Below, piece after piece: positions 38,197-48,953 of a stretch of DNA of 64,000 nucleotides. The DNA is taken from contig NZ_KI421498.1 of NCBI RefSeq assembly GCF_000473105.1, forward strand, positions 1 to 64,000, read 5' to 3'. This stretch comes from Phaeobacter inhibens DSM 16374 (GTDB taxonomy: Bacteria > Pseudomonadota > Alphaproteobacteria > Rhodobacterales > Rhodobacteraceae). Position numbers and translations under genes: made by a program. A model generated the notes under the pieces. It saw only the letters and a program-made list of their open reading frames with translations, was not told where the DNA came from and searched no databases. Position 1 is the stretch's first letter. The number at the start of each line of letters is the position of its first letter.

Positions 38197-38907
38197 ATGG
38201 ACCGCGAAGATCAGCTCTACCCGCCTGTAAAGGCCCTGTTCGAGAGCCAGGGTTACACCGTCAAAGGTGAGGTTGGTGCAGCTGATGTGGTTGCCTGTCG
38301 TGGTGATGAGCCGCCGGTCATCGTGGAGCTGAAACTGCGGTTTTCGCTGTCCCTGTTTCATCAGGCGATCACCCGGCTCGCGCTGAGCGATCTGGTCTAT
38401 GTCGCGGTGCCCAAACCATCGGGACGTCAGGCGCGGCGAATGCTAAAGGACAATCTGTCGATGTGCAGGCGTCTGGGGCTGGGGCTGATTACGGTGCTGC
38501 CGGACGGGCGAACCGAGGTGCAGTGCGATCCGGGGCCATATGCGCCGCGTAAGTCAGCGAAAAAACAAACGCGCCTGCTGCGCGAGTTTCAGCGCCTTCA
38601 GGGCGATCCCAACGCAGGCGGCGCCACACGGCACGGCATTGTCACAGCCTATCGTCAGGATGCCCTGCGCTGTGCCGCCCATCTGGCCGAACACGGGCCA
38701 AGCAAAGGCGCGGTTGTGGCCAAGATGGCAAATGTTCCCCAAGCGACGCGGATCATGGCGAGCAATCACTATGGCTGGTTCATGCGGGTGCAGACCGGTG
38801 TCTATCAGCTGACGGAGGCAGGCCGGGCAGGGCTGGTCCATTGGGCGCATAGCTGGGAGCCGACGGAGCCGATTGATGCGACGCGCTCGGGTGCGGAGCA
38901 GGGCTGA
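38197..38907 (+). CDS. DUF2161 PD-(D/E)XK nuclease-fold protein
   Basis: 236 aa. The N-terminal third has a restriction-endonuclease-like core: the helix LYPPVKALFESQGYTV, then GAADVVACRGDEPPVIVELKLRFS with the acid and E-x-K of the PD-(D/E)XK motif. The C-terminal half (HGIVTAYRQDALRCAAHLAEHGPSKGAVVAKMANVPQATRIM) looks like a winged-helix or HTH region, followed by YGWFMRVQTGVYQLTEAGRAGL. DUF2161 proteins are called putative phosphodiesterases, with no known target. It lacks a neighbouring methyltransferase, so it is not a standard restriction system. Confidence 0.8.
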   Translation: MDREDQLYPPVKALFESQGYTVKGEVGAADVVACRGDEPPVIVELKLRFSLSLFHQAITRLALSDLVYVAVPKPSGRQARRMLKDNLSMCRRLGLGLITVLPDGRTEVQCDPGPYAPRKSAKKQTRLLREFQRLQGDPNAGGATRHGIVTAYRQDALRCAAHLAEHGPSKGAVVAKMANVPQATRIMASNHYGWFMRVQTGVYQLTEAGRAGLVHWAHSWEPTEPIDATRSGAEQG

Positions 38908-38950
38908 CGCGCAGGTCAGAAAATTGCCACAAAATTTCCCAACCAACCTG

Positions 38951-38980
38951 TTGACAGGCGCGCGTACCCTGCCTAGCTAT
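38951..38980 (+). promoter_or_regulatory. Promoter of groESL
   Basis: TTGACA (38951-38956), a 17-bp spacer and TAGCTAT (38974-38980) make a good housekeeping promoter directly upstream of the CIRCE element. Confidence 0.7.
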
Positions 38981-38987
38981 TCCTTCG

Positions 38988-39014
38988 TTAGCACTCAGAT
39001 GTGTTGAGTGCTAA
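38988..39014. promoter_or_regulatory. CIRCE element (HrcA operator)
   Basis: TTAGCACTC - 9 bp - GAGTGCTAA is the perfect CIRCE consensus. It sits at the expected transcription start, 63 bp before groES. The repressor HrcA, itself folded by GroEL, would release it on heat shock. Confidence 0.97.
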
Positions 39015-39076
39015 CACCTCCTGCGGGGAGCAGGGGGGCGAGACAACAACCTTTGAGCCTTTAAGGAGCTACAAAG

Positions 39077-39364
39077 ATGGCATTGAAACCGCTTCATGAC
39101 CGCGTGCTGGTCCGTCGCACCGAAAGCGAAGAAAAAACCGCTGGTGGTCTGATCATCCCTGATTCCGCCAAGGAAAAGCCGAGCGAAGGCCAAGTGGTCG
39201 CAACCGGCGAAGGCGCACGCAAGGACAGCGGCGAGCTGATCGCGATGGCTGTTTCCGCAGGCGACAAGATCCTGTTCGGCAAATGGTCGGGCACTGAGGT
39301 CACCGTCGATGGCGAAGAGCTGCTGATGATGAAAGAAAGCGACATCATGGGTATCATCGAGTAA
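39077..39364 (+). CDS. groES: Co-chaperonin GroES
   Basis: The 95-aa lid subunit of the GroEL chaperonin. It has [32 protein letters not shown], including the mobile loop that contacts GroEL, and [39 protein letters not shown] is at 39062. It is the first gene of groESL, under the CIRCE element. Confidence 0.98.
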   Translation: MALKPLHDRVLVRRTESEEKTAGGLIIPDSAKEKPSEGQVVATGEGARKDSGELIAMAVSAGDKILFGKWSGTEVTVDGEELLMMKESDIMGIIE

Positions 39365-39439
39365 ATCTCCAGGATTTTCCTGAGCTCTACTCTGAATCCC
39401 ATTCCTCGCTTAAACACACGAATTTCTCTAGGAGAGTAA

Positions 39440-41095
<1,656 letters not shown>

Positions 41096-41188
41096 TCACA
41101 AATCCCATTGGGATTTGGGATGAGGCAAAAGGCGATTGGCCGCATAGGCCAATCTGCCAGACGTCCGTCGCTTATGATGTTGAGAATT

Positions 41189-41216
41189 GGGGCTGCCTTC
41201 GGGCGGTCCTTTTTTG
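41189..41216 (+). terminator. Terminator of groESL
   Basis: GGGGCTGCC-TTCG-GGCGGTCC followed by TTTTTTG. The stem resembles that of the rpsD terminator. It is 94 bp after groEL. Confidence 0.85.
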
Positions 41217-41299
41217 TTTTGCTGGAGAGCGAAGGCCCGCCTTGCGGACCTGCCTGCGGCGCGAGTATTTTAGGAAAGGTGATTGGGGGCAGGTTTGCG

Positions 41300-41881
41300 A
41301 TGGTTGTGGGGCCTGATTTTTCGACTAGCGTCAACGAAGAACACTATGAAGAAGTGGATAGGTTGCTGAAGTCGGCATTCCCAACTGATGCCGAAGCGCG
41401 GCTCGTGCGGCAGTTGCGGGCCGATGGTGACATGCTTCTAGAGTCCCGTAAGCCTTGGAATGGAAAGACCGGTGGCTATTTTGCGCTGAGCCGGATGTAT
41501 GCGCCTGAAGGCTGGGCCTGTCTGGCGCCGATGGCGGTGCGGCCTGAATGGCAGGGTGGCAGGCTGGCGGAGCGCAATCCGAATATTGCCGTTGGCGGGC
41601 CTAAGGATGAGATGTATCGCAGCCCATGGCGGTTCGGCACCCGGATGCTGCAGGAGTTGGCAGCCATTTATGAAATTCCACTTGAAAGACTACCGGCCAA
41701 TGTGCCCAAGACCATTGTGGTTCTGGGCAAGCCCTCCTTTTATGGCCGGTATGGTTTCAGCTGGCAGCGGGCTCAGAAGCTCAAGAGCCCCTGTCCACTG
41801 GAATCCACGCTAATCTTGCGCTGCGGCGATGACGTGCCAGAAGCAGAGCTGGTTTACCCACGGGCCCTTTCGGACCTTTGA
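41300..41881 (+). CDS. GNAT-family N-acetyltransferase
   Basis: 193 aa. The acetyl-CoA region is recognisable: GGYFALSRMYAPEGWACLAPMAVRPEWQGGRL (strand 4 and the beginning of the CoA loop) and later ATIYEI/LGKPSFYGRYGFSW, the characteristic end of the fold. The CoA loop appears interrupted by AERNPNIAVGGPKDEMYRSPWRFG, an insertion unlike classic Q/RxxGxG/A. The frame is open from 41108, but that part contains the groEL terminator, so ATG 41300 is used. The substrate is unknown. Confidence 0.75.
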   Translation: MVVGPDFSTSVNEEHYEEVDRLLKSAFPTDAEARLVRQLRADGDMLLESRKPWNGKTGGYFALSRMYAPEGWACLAPMAVRPEWQGGRLAERNPNIAVGGPKDEMYRSPWRFGTRMLQELAAIYEIPLERLPANVPKTIVVLGKPSFYGRYGFSWQRAQKLKSPCPLESTLILRCGDDVPEAELVYPRALSDL

Positions 41882-41930
41882 CACAAAAATATCAGTGGCC
41901 CCGCGCATCCCGGCGGGGTAGCCCTAGCGC

Positions 41931-42812
41931 ATGCGTCTGATTGTTCTCGTCTCTCTCACCATGGTGGCCTTTGCTGCGAACTCCATTCTGGGCCGGTTGG
42001 CCATTGGTGGGGGCTATATGGAAGCCACGAGCTTTGGTCTGCTGCGGCTGTTTTCCGGCGCGGTAACGCTGATTACGCTTTGCGTTTTCAGCGGACTGTC
42101 GTTGCGGCGCGATCTGCGGCAGGCGCTTTGGGGGGCGGCGGCGCTTTCGATCTATATCGTCGGGTTTTCCGTGGCCTATCAAGATCTTGATGCGGGCCTC
42201 GGCGCCCTGATCCTGTTTGGTGTTGTGCAGGTTTCAATGTTCCTCTGGGGGGCCTGCAGTGGCAGCCCGGTGTCTGCGGGACAGATCGGCGGGGCAGGGA
42301 TTGCGCTGGCCGGGCTTGCGTTTGTGGTCTGGCCGACCGATGGCGCATCTGTCGCGCCCCTTGGGGCGTCGCTGCTGATGGCGCTTGGGGGGCTTGGATG
42401 GGCGGCGTATAGTTTGCTCGGGCGCGGAGCGAGGGCGCCGCTTGCGGCAACGGCGGTGAACTTTGCTGTGGCAACTTTGATGATGGTGCCGGGGGTCATG
42501 CTGTTTGGTGGTGATATCGTGTTCACGCGGGCGGGGGTTTTTTTGGCGGTCCTGTCTGGGGCGGTGACCTCGGGACTTGGCTATGCGCTTTGGTATCATG
42601 TGCTTCCCCAGCTGTCGCCTGCGGTGGCGGCGACGGTGCAATTGTCCGTGCCGGTGATTGCAATCCTCGCAGGCGCTGCATTGCTGGGAGAGGATATCGC
42701 CGTTGCGCTGGTGATCGGATCGGCAGCTGTCCTCGGCGGTATTGCCGTTGTTGTCTTGTCTGCGCCCGGTCGCAGGGCGGCTGCGCGCAGCAAGACGGTG
42801 GCGGAGCGCTGA
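41931..42812 (+). CDS. DMT-family (EamA) transporter
   Basis: 293 aa with about ten hydrophobic helices in two EamA repeats: IVLVSLTMVAFAANSILGRLAI, LLRLFSGAVTLITLCVF and so on, the second repeat from GASLLMALGGLGWAAYSLLGRGA. VAATVQLSVPVIAILAGAALLGEDI is the typical penultimate segment. Members export amino acids or metabolites or take up nucleotide sugars; the substrate is not evident. Confidence 0.9.
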   Translation: MRLIVLVSLTMVAFAANSILGRLAIGGGYMEATSFGLLRLFSGAVTLITLCVFSGLSLRRDLRQALWGAAALSIYIVGFSVAYQDLDAGLGALILFGVVQVSMFLWGACSGSPVSAGQIGGAGIALAGLAFVVWPTDGASVAPLGASLLMALGGLGWAAYSLLGRGARAPLAATAVNFAVATLMMVPGVMLFGGDIVFTRAGVFLAVLSGAVTSGLGYALWYHVLPQLSPAVAATVQLSVPVIAILAGAALLGEDIAVALVIGSAAVLGGIAVVVLSAPGRRAAARSKTVAER

Positions 42813-42914
42813 CACGTCGCGTCACAGCAGACCCCTGTGCGCTCCACCCTTCCCGTTGCAGCGCTTTGGCCCTATGTGCAGTGTTCCATGATGCCAGTGA
42901 GGTCGCGAGACACC

Positions 42915-43733
42915 ATGATCCGTTCCTTTATCTCCTCTGCGCTGGCGGGCGCTGTTTTGTGTTTCTCCACAGTCGTGGCGCGTGCGGATTGCGCGATCCT
43001 GCTGCATGGGCTGGCCCGCAGTGAAATCTCGCTGGCGGTGATGGGGCAGGTGCTTGGGGCGCGCGGTGTCAAGGTTGTTATCCCCGGCTACCCCTCGACT
43101 GACAAAGCGGTGGCGGATCTTGCGGCGCAGACGCTGCCCGCTGCAGTGGATCAATGCACGGCTCTAATCTCAGAAGGCGAGCGTATCCATTTTGTCACCC
43201 ATTCCATGGGAGCCATCCTGCTGCGTCACTGGCTTCAGGGCCACCGGCCAGAGGCGCTGGGTCGCACGGTCATGCTGGCCCCGCCCAACCATGGCAGTGA
43301 GCTGGTGGATGAGCTGGGCGATTGGGAGGTGTTTGGCCTTTTGAACGGGCCCGCTGGCCTGCAGCTGGGAACGAATGCAAACAGCCTGCCCAACCGGTTG
43401 CCGCCGGCCAGTTTTCCGGTGGGTGTGATTGCCGGGGATCTTTCGCTCAACCCGATTTTCTCTGCGATTATTCCGGGAGCAGATGATGGCAAAGTCTCCG
43501 TGCAGAGCACTTATCTGGACGGTATGGCGGATCATATCGTACTGCCCGTCACGCATACGTTCATGATGAACAACCCGCAGGTCATCGCACAGGCGCTGCA
43601 TTTCCTCGACGCCGGGCGCTTTGATCCCGATATCACATGGCTCGACTCGATCACGGGACAGATTGAGGAGGCCTGTGCGCAAGGCCAGTGCAGTGATGAT
43701 GGGAACCAGCCGCAGGGGGAGGCGCAGCCATGA
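42915..43733 (+). CDS. Secreted lipase-like alpha/beta-hydrolase
   Basis: 272 aa. A signal peptide ([22 protein letters not shown]) precedes [21 protein letters not shown] (oxyanion region), and the nucleophile elbow is [15 protein letters not shown] (H-S-M-G). [14 protein letters not shown] and VTHTFMMN (catalytic His) complete the fold. Triacylglycerol lipase or esterase activity in the periplasm is inferred. The ATG at 42915 is chosen because the signal peptide starts there. The stop overlaps the phnM start as ATGA, so the two are coupled, an odd pairing. Confidence 0.85.
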   Translation: MIRSFISSALAGAVLCFSTVVARADCAILLHGLARSEISLAVMGQVLGARGVKVVIPGYPSTDKAVADLAAQTLPAAVDQCTALISEGERIHFVTHSMGAILLRHWLQGHRPEALGRTVMLAPPNHGSELVDELGDWEVFGLLNGPAGLQLGTNANSLPNRLPPASFPVGVIAGDLSLNPIFSAIIPGADDGKVSVQSTYLDGMADHIVLPVTHTFMMNNPQVIAQALHFLDAGRFDPDITWLDSITGQIEEACAQGQCSDDGNQPQGEAQP

Positions 43734-44878
43734 CCATGCTCGAACTGACATTGACCGGGGCAGACGTACTGCGCCCGGATGGAATGGAGCACGGCGGCGC
43801 GCTGACCTTCGCTGGAGGTGAGATCCAGACAGCGCGCGCCGGGAAGGCGATTGATCTGTCAGGCTACCGTATATTGCCCGGCATCGTGGATTTGCACGGC
43901 GACGGGTTTGAGCGCCATCTCGCGCCGCGCCGTGGCGCCATGAAACAGATGGGCGAAGGGGTAATTGCAGCCGAGGCTGAACTGGCCGCAAATGGCATCA
44001 CCACGGCTGTGTTGGCACAGTTCTATTCCTGGGAAGGCGGGCTGCGCGGCCCAGAATTTGCAGACCAGGTGTTCGAAGGGATCAAAGCGGCCCGACCCCG
44101 GGTGGTGACGGAGCTGATTCCGCAACTGCGGTTCGAGATCCATCTGTTGGATGCCTATGATGATCTGCCCTCTCAGATTGCGCAATGGCAGGTGCCTTAT
44201 GTGGTGTTCAACGACCATCTGCCGCATGACCGGCTGGCACAGGGAAAAAAACCGCCGCGCCTCACCGGGCAGGCGCTGAAAGCCGGGCGCAATCCGGACG
44301 TCCATTGGCAGATGCTGAAGGATATGCATGCTCGGAGGCTAGAGGTGCCCGCAGCACTCGATAAACTGGCAGCAACGCTTGGGGCTGCGGGGATCTGTCT
44401 TGGCAGTCATGATGACCACAGCGCAGGGGACCGGATCACCTGGCGCAATCGTGGCGCACGAATTTCGGAATTCCCGGAAACGATGGAGGCCGCAGAGGCG
44501 GCCAAAGCCGCAGGCGACGCTGTTATTCTTGGCTCACCCAATGTGGTGCGGGGCGGCTCGCATAAGGGTAACGCCTCAGCATTGGACCTGATTGCCATGG
44601 GGCTGTGTGATGCGCTGGCGTCGGATTACCACTATCCCAGCCCGCGCCGGGCGGCTTTGATGCTGGAACGCTCTGGTTTGCTGGATCTGGCAGGCGCCTG
44701 GAGGTTGGTGTCGGAGGGGCCCGCGCAGATCCTCGGCCTTGAGGATCGGGGGCGCTTGGCCGCAGGGCTGCGGGCCGATCTGGTGATCCTTGATGCCAAT
44801 GGTCAGATTGCGGCGACTTTTTCAGGCGGGCGGGTCAGCTATATGAGTGGTGATGTCGCTGCTCGTTTTCTCACCTGA
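43730..44878 (+). CDS. phnM: Alpha-D-ribose 1-methylphosphonate 5-triphosphate diphosphatase
   Basis: A 382-aa amidohydrolase-family PhnM. The metal motif is [14 protein letters not shown] (H56, D58, H63). [46 protein letters not shown] and [11 protein letters not shown] match the family along its length. In carbon-phosphorus lyase operons it removes pyrophosphate from the phosphonate intermediate. Here no phnGHIJKL genes are near and it is coupled to a lipase-like gene, so it may be a separate copy or have shifted function. Confidence 0.88.
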   Translation: MTMLELTLTGADVLRPDGMEHGGALTFAGGEIQTARAGKAIDLSGYRILPGIVDLHGDGFERHLAPRRGAMKQMGEGVIAAEAELAANGITTAVLAQFYSWEGGLRGPEFADQVFEGIKAARPRVVTELIPQLRFEIHLLDAYDDLPSQIAQWQVPYVVFNDHLPHDRLAQGKKPPRLTGQALKAGRNPDVHWQMLKDMHARRLEVPAALDKLAATLGAAGICLGSHDDHSAGDRITWRNRGARISEFPETMEAAEAAKAAGDAVILGSPNVVRGGSHKGNASALDLIAMGLCDALASDYHYPSPRRAALMLERSGLLDLAGAWRLVSEGPAQILGLEDRGRLAAGLRADLVILDANGQIAATFSGGRVSYMSGDVAARFLT

Positions 44879-44982
44879 CGGCGGAAGATAACGCGGGAGC
44901 GCAGCCCATCAGGCTGGATAGCCCTCTGTGCCGCGCGTAAAACCGGCGGGGCCGCTTTTACCGCCCTGCCGCGCCTTTTGGT

Positions 44983-45029
44983 GTATTTTCTTTCTGAAAA
45001 TATCCCGGGGTTTGGGGCAGCGCCCCGAT
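44983..45029. repeat. Double hairpin in the phnM-purK gap
   Basis: GTATTTTC-TTTCT-GAAAATAT and CGGGG-TTTGGGGCAG-CGCCCCG lie side by side between convergent genes. On the minus strand the second hairpin follows purK and could help terminate it. Sequences like the first hairpin (GTATTTT plus AGAAA) recur between genes in Roseobacter genomes, from memory, and a related GTATTTTAGGAAAG occurs at about 41267. A dispersed repeat is possible. Confidence 0.4.
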
Positions 45030-45045
45030 ACCTAAGCCCCGCAGC

Positions 45046-46134
45046 TCAAGTCTGCGGTTTTTGCACTCGGTTCACATGGCCCATCTTGCGTCCCGGCTTT
45101 GCCTCGGCCTTGCCGTAGAGATGGAGTGCGGTGTTTGGTTCGCGCGCGAGCTCCGGTACCCGGTCCATATCGGCGCCAATCAGGTTTTCCATCACAACAT
45201 CGCTATGCCGCTGCCCGTCACCAAGACTCCAGCCCGCAACCGCACGAATATGCTGCTCGAACTGATCAATGGCGCAACCGTTCTGGGTCCAATGGCCGGA
45301 GTTATGGACGCGCGGGGCGATCTCGTTCACGATCAACCCTTGAGGGGTGACAAACAGCTCGACGCCGAGGACGCCGACATATTCCAGCGCATTCAGGATT
45401 TTGCCCGCCATCAATACCGCATCCATGCGCTGCCCCGCGCTGAGCCGGGCAGGAACGGTTGTGGTATGCAGGATACCGTCGCGGTGGATGTTCTCGCCTG
45501 GGTCGAAGCAGGCGATTTCACCGCTGACGCCACGGGCTGCGATGACTGAGACTTCATGGCTGAAATTCACGAACCCTTCAAGGATTGAGGGCGCACCTGC
45601 CATGGCAGCCAAGGCTTCGGCTGCGTCATCAGGTGTCTTGATCCGGGCCTGCCCCTTGCCGTCATAGCCAAAACGTCGGGTCTTCAGGATCGACGGGGCG
45701 CCGATCTGCGTCAGCGCCGCGTCGAGGCTTGCCTGATCAGAGATATCGGCAAAAGCGGCAGTTTGCAGGCCCAGATCCTGCAGAAAAGTCTTCTCGGTCA
45801 GGCGATCCTGACTGATGCGCAGTGCCTCGCGGCCCGGGCGGATCGGCTTCAGTGTTTCAAGCAGATCAAGGGCCGAGGTCGGGATGTTTTCAAACTCATA
45901 GGTGATCACATCGACGGAAGCGGCGAATGCCGCCAGTGCTTCGGCATCTTCGTAGCTGGCGGTGGTGATCCGGTCGGCAACATGGGCTGCAGGCGGCGTG
46001 GCGCTGGGCTCAAAGATATGGGTTCTGAACCCGAGGCGCGAGGCCGCGACCGAGAGCATCCGCCCCAGCTGACCACCACCGAGGATGCCGATGGTTGCGC
46101 CGGGCTTCAGAGCGTTTTCAGACAGATCAGTCAT
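45046..46134 (-). CDS. purK: 5-(carboxyamino)imidazole ribonucleotide synthase
   Basis: A 362-aa ATP-grasp enzyme of purine synthesis that makes N5-CAIR from AIR and bicarbonate. It starts [25 protein letters not shown] (N-terminal preATP-grasp). [14 protein letters not shown] binds [28 protein letters not shown] and [15 protein letters not shown] complete the ATP-grasp core. It overlaps purE by 8 bp, and SD GGAGG precedes the ATG. Confidence 0.96.
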   Translation of the reverse strand: MTDLSENALKPGATIGILGGGQLGRMLSVAASRLGFRTHIFEPSATPPAAHVADRITTASYEDAEALAAFAASVDVITYEFENIPTSALDLLETLKPIRPGREALRISQDRLTEKTFLQDLGLQTAAFADISDQASLDAALTQIGAPSILKTRRFGYDGKGQARIKTPDDAAEALAAMAGAPSILEGFVNFSHEVSVIAARGVSGEIACFDPGENIHRDGILHTTTVPARLSAGQRMDAVLMAGKILNALEYVGVLGVELFVTPQGLIVNEIAPRVHNSGHWTQNGCAIDQFEQHIRAVAGWSLGDGQRHSDVVMENLIGADMDRVPELAREPNTALHLYGKAEAKPGRKMGHVNRVQKPQT

Positions 46135-46627
46135 CGGCAGGTTCCTCCGGGATGGAGGCTGAGAGGGCCGCGCGCCAGTCGTCGAGGCGCTGGGCGAGGT
46201 CTGCGTCCTGCAGCGCCAGTATACCAGCCGCCATCAGACCTGCATTGGCCGCCCCGGCGGCACCGATGGCCATGGTGGCAACGGGAAACCCCTTGGGCAT
46301 CTGCACGATGGAATAGAGCGAATCCACACCGGAGAGGGCGCGGGTCTGGACCGGTACGCCAACAACGGGCACACGGGTTTTGGAGGCGACCATGCCGGGC
46401 AAGTGAGCGGCCCCGCCGGCGCCGGCGATAATCACCTGCAGACCACGTTCGGCAGCGGATTTTCCGTAGCTCCACAGCCGGTCGGGGGTACGGTGGGCCG
46501 AGACGATCTTTGCCTCATAGGGGACGCCCAGGTCATCCAGAAGGGTGGCGGCCTCTTTCATAGTGGGCCAATCCGACTGGCTGCCCATGATGATGCCCAC
46601 TTTGATGTCGGCGGTATGCTCTGGCAT
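46127..46627 (-). CDS. purE: N5-carboxyaminoimidazole ribonucleotide mutase
   Basis: 166 aa. It converts N5-CAIR to CAIR, the step after Pur[29 protein letters not shown] and [28 protein letters not shown], with [21 protein letters not shown], form the octameric class I PurE fold; the active-site His is in SAHRTP. ATG 46627 is chosen over 46687, which lies upstream of the promoter's -10. Confidence 0.96.
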   Translation of the reverse strand: MPEHTADIKVGIIMGSQSDWPTMKEAATLLDDLGVPYEAKIVSAHRTPDRLWSYGKSAAERGLQVIIAGAGGAAHLPGMVASKTRVPVVGVPVQTRALSGVDSLYSIVQMPKGFPVATMAIGAAGAANAGLMAAGILALQDADLAQRLDDWRAALSASIPEEPADD

Positions 46628-46685
46628 AGGCTCAGATCCTGTCATGCCGCGGGCCTGCGAACCCGCTGGGTTGGAGGAAGCGCGC

Positions 46686-46713
46686 ACTATAGAGAACCCT
46701 GTGCATCACGCAA
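46686..46713 (-). promoter_or_regulatory. Promoter of purEK
   Basis: On the minus strand TTGCGT (46713-46708), a 16-bp spacer and TATAGT (46691-46686) form a plausible sigma70 promoter, with a start about 50 nt before the purE ATG at 46627. Confidence 0.5.
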
Positions 46714-46756
46714 TGCGGCAATGAACCCTTTTGGGCGCAGTGTTTGGAGGTCTAGA

Positions 46757-46981
46757 TCAGGCGATGATATCCGGTGTCAGCCGGTCTTCGATCAGCGCGA
46801 TCTTATCCTTCAGGATCAGCTTCTGCTTTTTCAGCCGCTGAATGGTCAGCTGATCGCTGGTGCCACGGTCCTGCAGGGCGGTGATTGCCTCGTCCAGATC
46901 GCGGTGTTGCCTGCGAAACACCTCCAGCTCCACCTGTAAAACATCGTCGGTTTTCATGGAGATATCGGTTGGTGCGTTCAT
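46757..46981 (-). CDS. DUF465 (YdcH-like) protein
   Basis: 74 aa, highly charged and mostly alpha-helical, with the DUF465 pattern LEVFRRQHRDLDEAITALQDRG...QLTIQRLKKQKLILKDKIALIE. Such small proteins form a helical hairpin; their function is unknown. It is in the same direction as purEK, 130 bp upstream of purE, but a promoter lies between. Confidence 0.88.
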   Translation of the reverse strand: MNAPTDISMKTDDVLQVELEVFRRQHRDLDEAITALQDRGTSDQLTIQRLKKQKLILKDKIALIEDRLTPDIIA

Positions 46982-47064
46982 TGGCGACTCGGCTTCTGGC
47001 GGGTTAAGACTTGGCGAATATTACGCTTTTAGGGGCTTTTGCGCCAGCGCTGCGGTGCCTTGGG

Positions 47065-47093
47065 CTTGTGAAAACGCATAAAACACCCATATT
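47065..47093 (+). promoter_or_regulatory. RpoH (sigma32)-like promoter of the hsp20 gene
   Basis: CTTGTGA (47065-47071), 14 bp, CCCATATT (47086-47093) fits the heat-shock consensus CTTGAAA-N11-16-CCCCATNT well. Transcription would start near 47100, about 60 nt before the GTG start of the small heat-shock protein. Confidence 0.55.
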
Positions 47094-47159
47094 CTTAGGA
47101 AAGCGGTCGCCATAATGGGGCCGCCACCATACGTCGCTTTAGAATCAAGGACGAAACCC

Positions 47160-47573
47160 GTGTCTAAACTCACACTCGGCTCGTATCCGCATATGTTGGG
47201 ATTTGAGCAATTGGAACGCCTTCTGGAACGCTCGGCCAAATCCGGGAATGAAGGCTACCCCCCTTATAACATTGAACAAACCTCAGATCATTCCTATCGT
47301 ATTACGCTGGCCGTAGCCGGTTTTGCCGAGGCAGATCTGGCGATCACCGTAGAGGACCGGCAATTGGTCATCCGGGGTCGGCAGAGCGATGACAGCGACG
47401 GGCGCGTGTTTTTGCACCGGGGCATTGCCGCGCGCCAGTTTCAGCGCATGTTTGTATTGGCAGATGGTGTCGAAGTGGGCGAGGCGATTATGGAAAATGG
47501 CTTGTTACACGTCGACCTGACCCGCTCGCGGCCGGAAACCGTGGTTCAGACAATCAACATCAAGAAGGGGTAA
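47160..47573 (+). CDS. Small heat-shock protein (Hsp20 family)
   Basis: 137 aa. The alpha-crystallin domain covers about 35-125: YPPYNIEQTSDHSYRITLAVAGFAEADLAITVEDRQLVIRGRQ, HRGIAARQFQRMFVLADGVEV and the closing AIMENGLLHVDLTR. It binds unfolding proteins without ATP. GTG 47160 follows AAGGA and gives the usual N-terminus SKLTLGSYPHMLGFEQLERLL. The RpoH-like promoter at 47065 supports heat induction. Confidence 0.92.
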   Translation: MSKLTLGSYPHMLGFEQLERLLERSAKSGNEGYPPYNIEQTSDHSYRITLAVAGFAEADLAITVEDRQLVIRGRQSDDSDGRVFLHRGIAARQFQRMFVLADGVEVGEAIMENGLLHVDLTRSRPETVVQTINIKKG

Positions 47574-47578
47574 GACAG

Positions 47579-47803
47579 ATGCATACAGCCTACCAGTTCA
47601 ACGATGCGGACAGCCGTATTGTCTACGTGAAGGCAGTTGATGTGGCCGATCTCCCTGCTGAGGTTCAGGCCGGCGCTGACGGGCGCACACAGCTTTATGC
47701 GGTGCATGATGCGGCGGGGGAGCAGTTGGCCTTGGTCAGTGACCGCAAGATGGCCTTCGTGCTGGCGCGGCAACATGATTATGCGCCGGTGCCTGTGCAC
47801 TGA
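47579..47803 (+). CDS. DUF1150 family protein
   Basis: 74 aa. AYQFNDADSRIVYVKAVDVADLPAEVQ and LYAVHDAAGEQLALVSDRKMAFVLARQHDYAPVPVH are typical of DUF1150, which in alphaproteobacteria regularly follows an hsp20 gene. It starts 5 bp after the hsp20 stop, so both share the heat-shock promoter. Function unknown; a helper of the small heat-shock protein is inferred from linkage only. Confidence 0.9.
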   Translation: MHTAYQFNDADSRIVYVKAVDVADLPAEVQAGADGRTQLYAVHDAAGEQLALVSDRKMAFVLARQHDYAPVPVH

Positions 47804-47871
47804 CAACATTGCTGACGGCTAAGGGGCGCGAGCGGTATCGCTGATACCAATCTTGCCGCAGTTCAAGGATC

Positions 47872-47895
47872 GGGCGCCCTCGTGGCGCCCTTTTT
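47872..47895 (+). terminator. Terminator of hsp20-DUF1150
   Basis: GGGCGCC-CTCGT-GGCGCCC followed by TTTTT, 69 bp after the DUF1150 stop. Confidence 0.9.
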
Positions 47896-48053
47896 CGTGC
47901 TGACGACAGGGGCTCGGATCTGGCTATGATGCCAGAACCCAGGGCGTTCTCATGGGCCGTGCTATGTCGGAACCCGCAACCAAATGCCCCTTGCGATGCC
48001 GCCATCGGCGTGGTTTTGCTTGGGCGTGACGGGATTGATTGCGGGAGAGAGGC

Positions 48054-48935
48054 ATGCGCTACGATTTCGATTGGGTTGATGCGTTTTCGGCGCGCGCCTT
48101 TGGCGGCAATGGTTGTGCGGTCGTGCATGGTGGCGCGGAACTGAGCGATGAGACCTGCATGGCCTATGTGCGTGAAACCTCGCTGGTGGAATGTACGTTT
48201 ACCGGGCCATCTGAGGTTGCCGACGTGCGAGTGCGCTATTTCCTGGCCAGCCGGGAGATTCCCTTTGCCGGTCATCCGACCATCGCGACCGTTGCAGCGC
48301 TGCGGGATCGCGGCCTTATGACCGAGGATACGATTACGCTGGAAACCGGCGCTGGCCTCGTACGCGTAACCGTTGTGGATGGTCTGATTGAAATGACACA
48401 GGTCGCGCCTGAGTTCGGTGCCTTTGCCGATCCGGAGCTGGTAGCAGCGGCCGTCTCTTTGCCGCTGGACGCTATTGTCGGACAGCCACAGCGAGTGTCC
48501 ACCGGGTTGCCCTTCTGCATCACGGTGCTGCGGGACCGGGCCTCTCTAGAGGCGGCGCAGCTGGATATCCCGGCGCTTACTTGGTTGGGGGAGACGATGG
48601 GGGCTGAGGGCATCGACATGATGGAGCCGTTTCTGGTGACCCTGGACGGCGCCACGGCGGAGGGCGATACGTTTTCACGGCTGCTGATGGCGCCGCCCAG
48701 TCCGCCGGAGGATCCGTTCACCGGTTCGGCAACCGGGGCGATGGCTGCCTACCTGTGGCGGCATGGTCTGATGACGTCGGATCAGTTCATCGCCGAGCAG
48801 GGGCATGGGCTGGGGCGACCAGGTCAAGCCGTCGTAACCCGGGTTGGCCCGGCGGATGCGCCCAGCGGTATCCGGGTTGCGGGGCGGGGCTATGTGCTGA
48901 TGCGCGGCACCGTCGATTTGCCCGACGCCAGCTAA
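48054..48935 (+). CDS. PhzF-family isomerase/epimerase
   Basis: 293 aa, two diaminopimelate-epimerase-like halves. DWVDAFSARAFGGNGCAVV holds the N-terminal signature. CMAYVRETSLVECTF carries the catalytic Glu of this family, and REIPFAGHPTIATV and DPFTGSATGAMAAYLWRHG are the other two family motifs. The substrate of most non-phenazine members is unknown. Start ATG 48054 was preferred to 48039 because the motif spacing fits better. Confidence 0.9.
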   Translation: MRYDFDWVDAFSARAFGGNGCAVVHGGAELSDETCMAYVRETSLVECTFTGPSEVADVRVRYFLASREIPFAGHPTIATVAALRDRGLMTEDTITLETGAGLVRVTVVDGLIEMTQVAPEFGAFADPELVAAAVSLPLDAIVGQPQRVSTGLPFCITVLRDRASLEAAQLDIPALTWLGETMGAEGIDMMEPFLVTLDGATAEGDTFSRLLMAPPSPPEDPFTGSATGAMAAYLWRHGLMTSDQFIAEQGHGLGRPGQAVVTRVGPADAPSGIRVAGRGYVLMRGTVDLPDAS

Positions 48936-48953
48936 GCAGGGGGCGGCAGCGCC

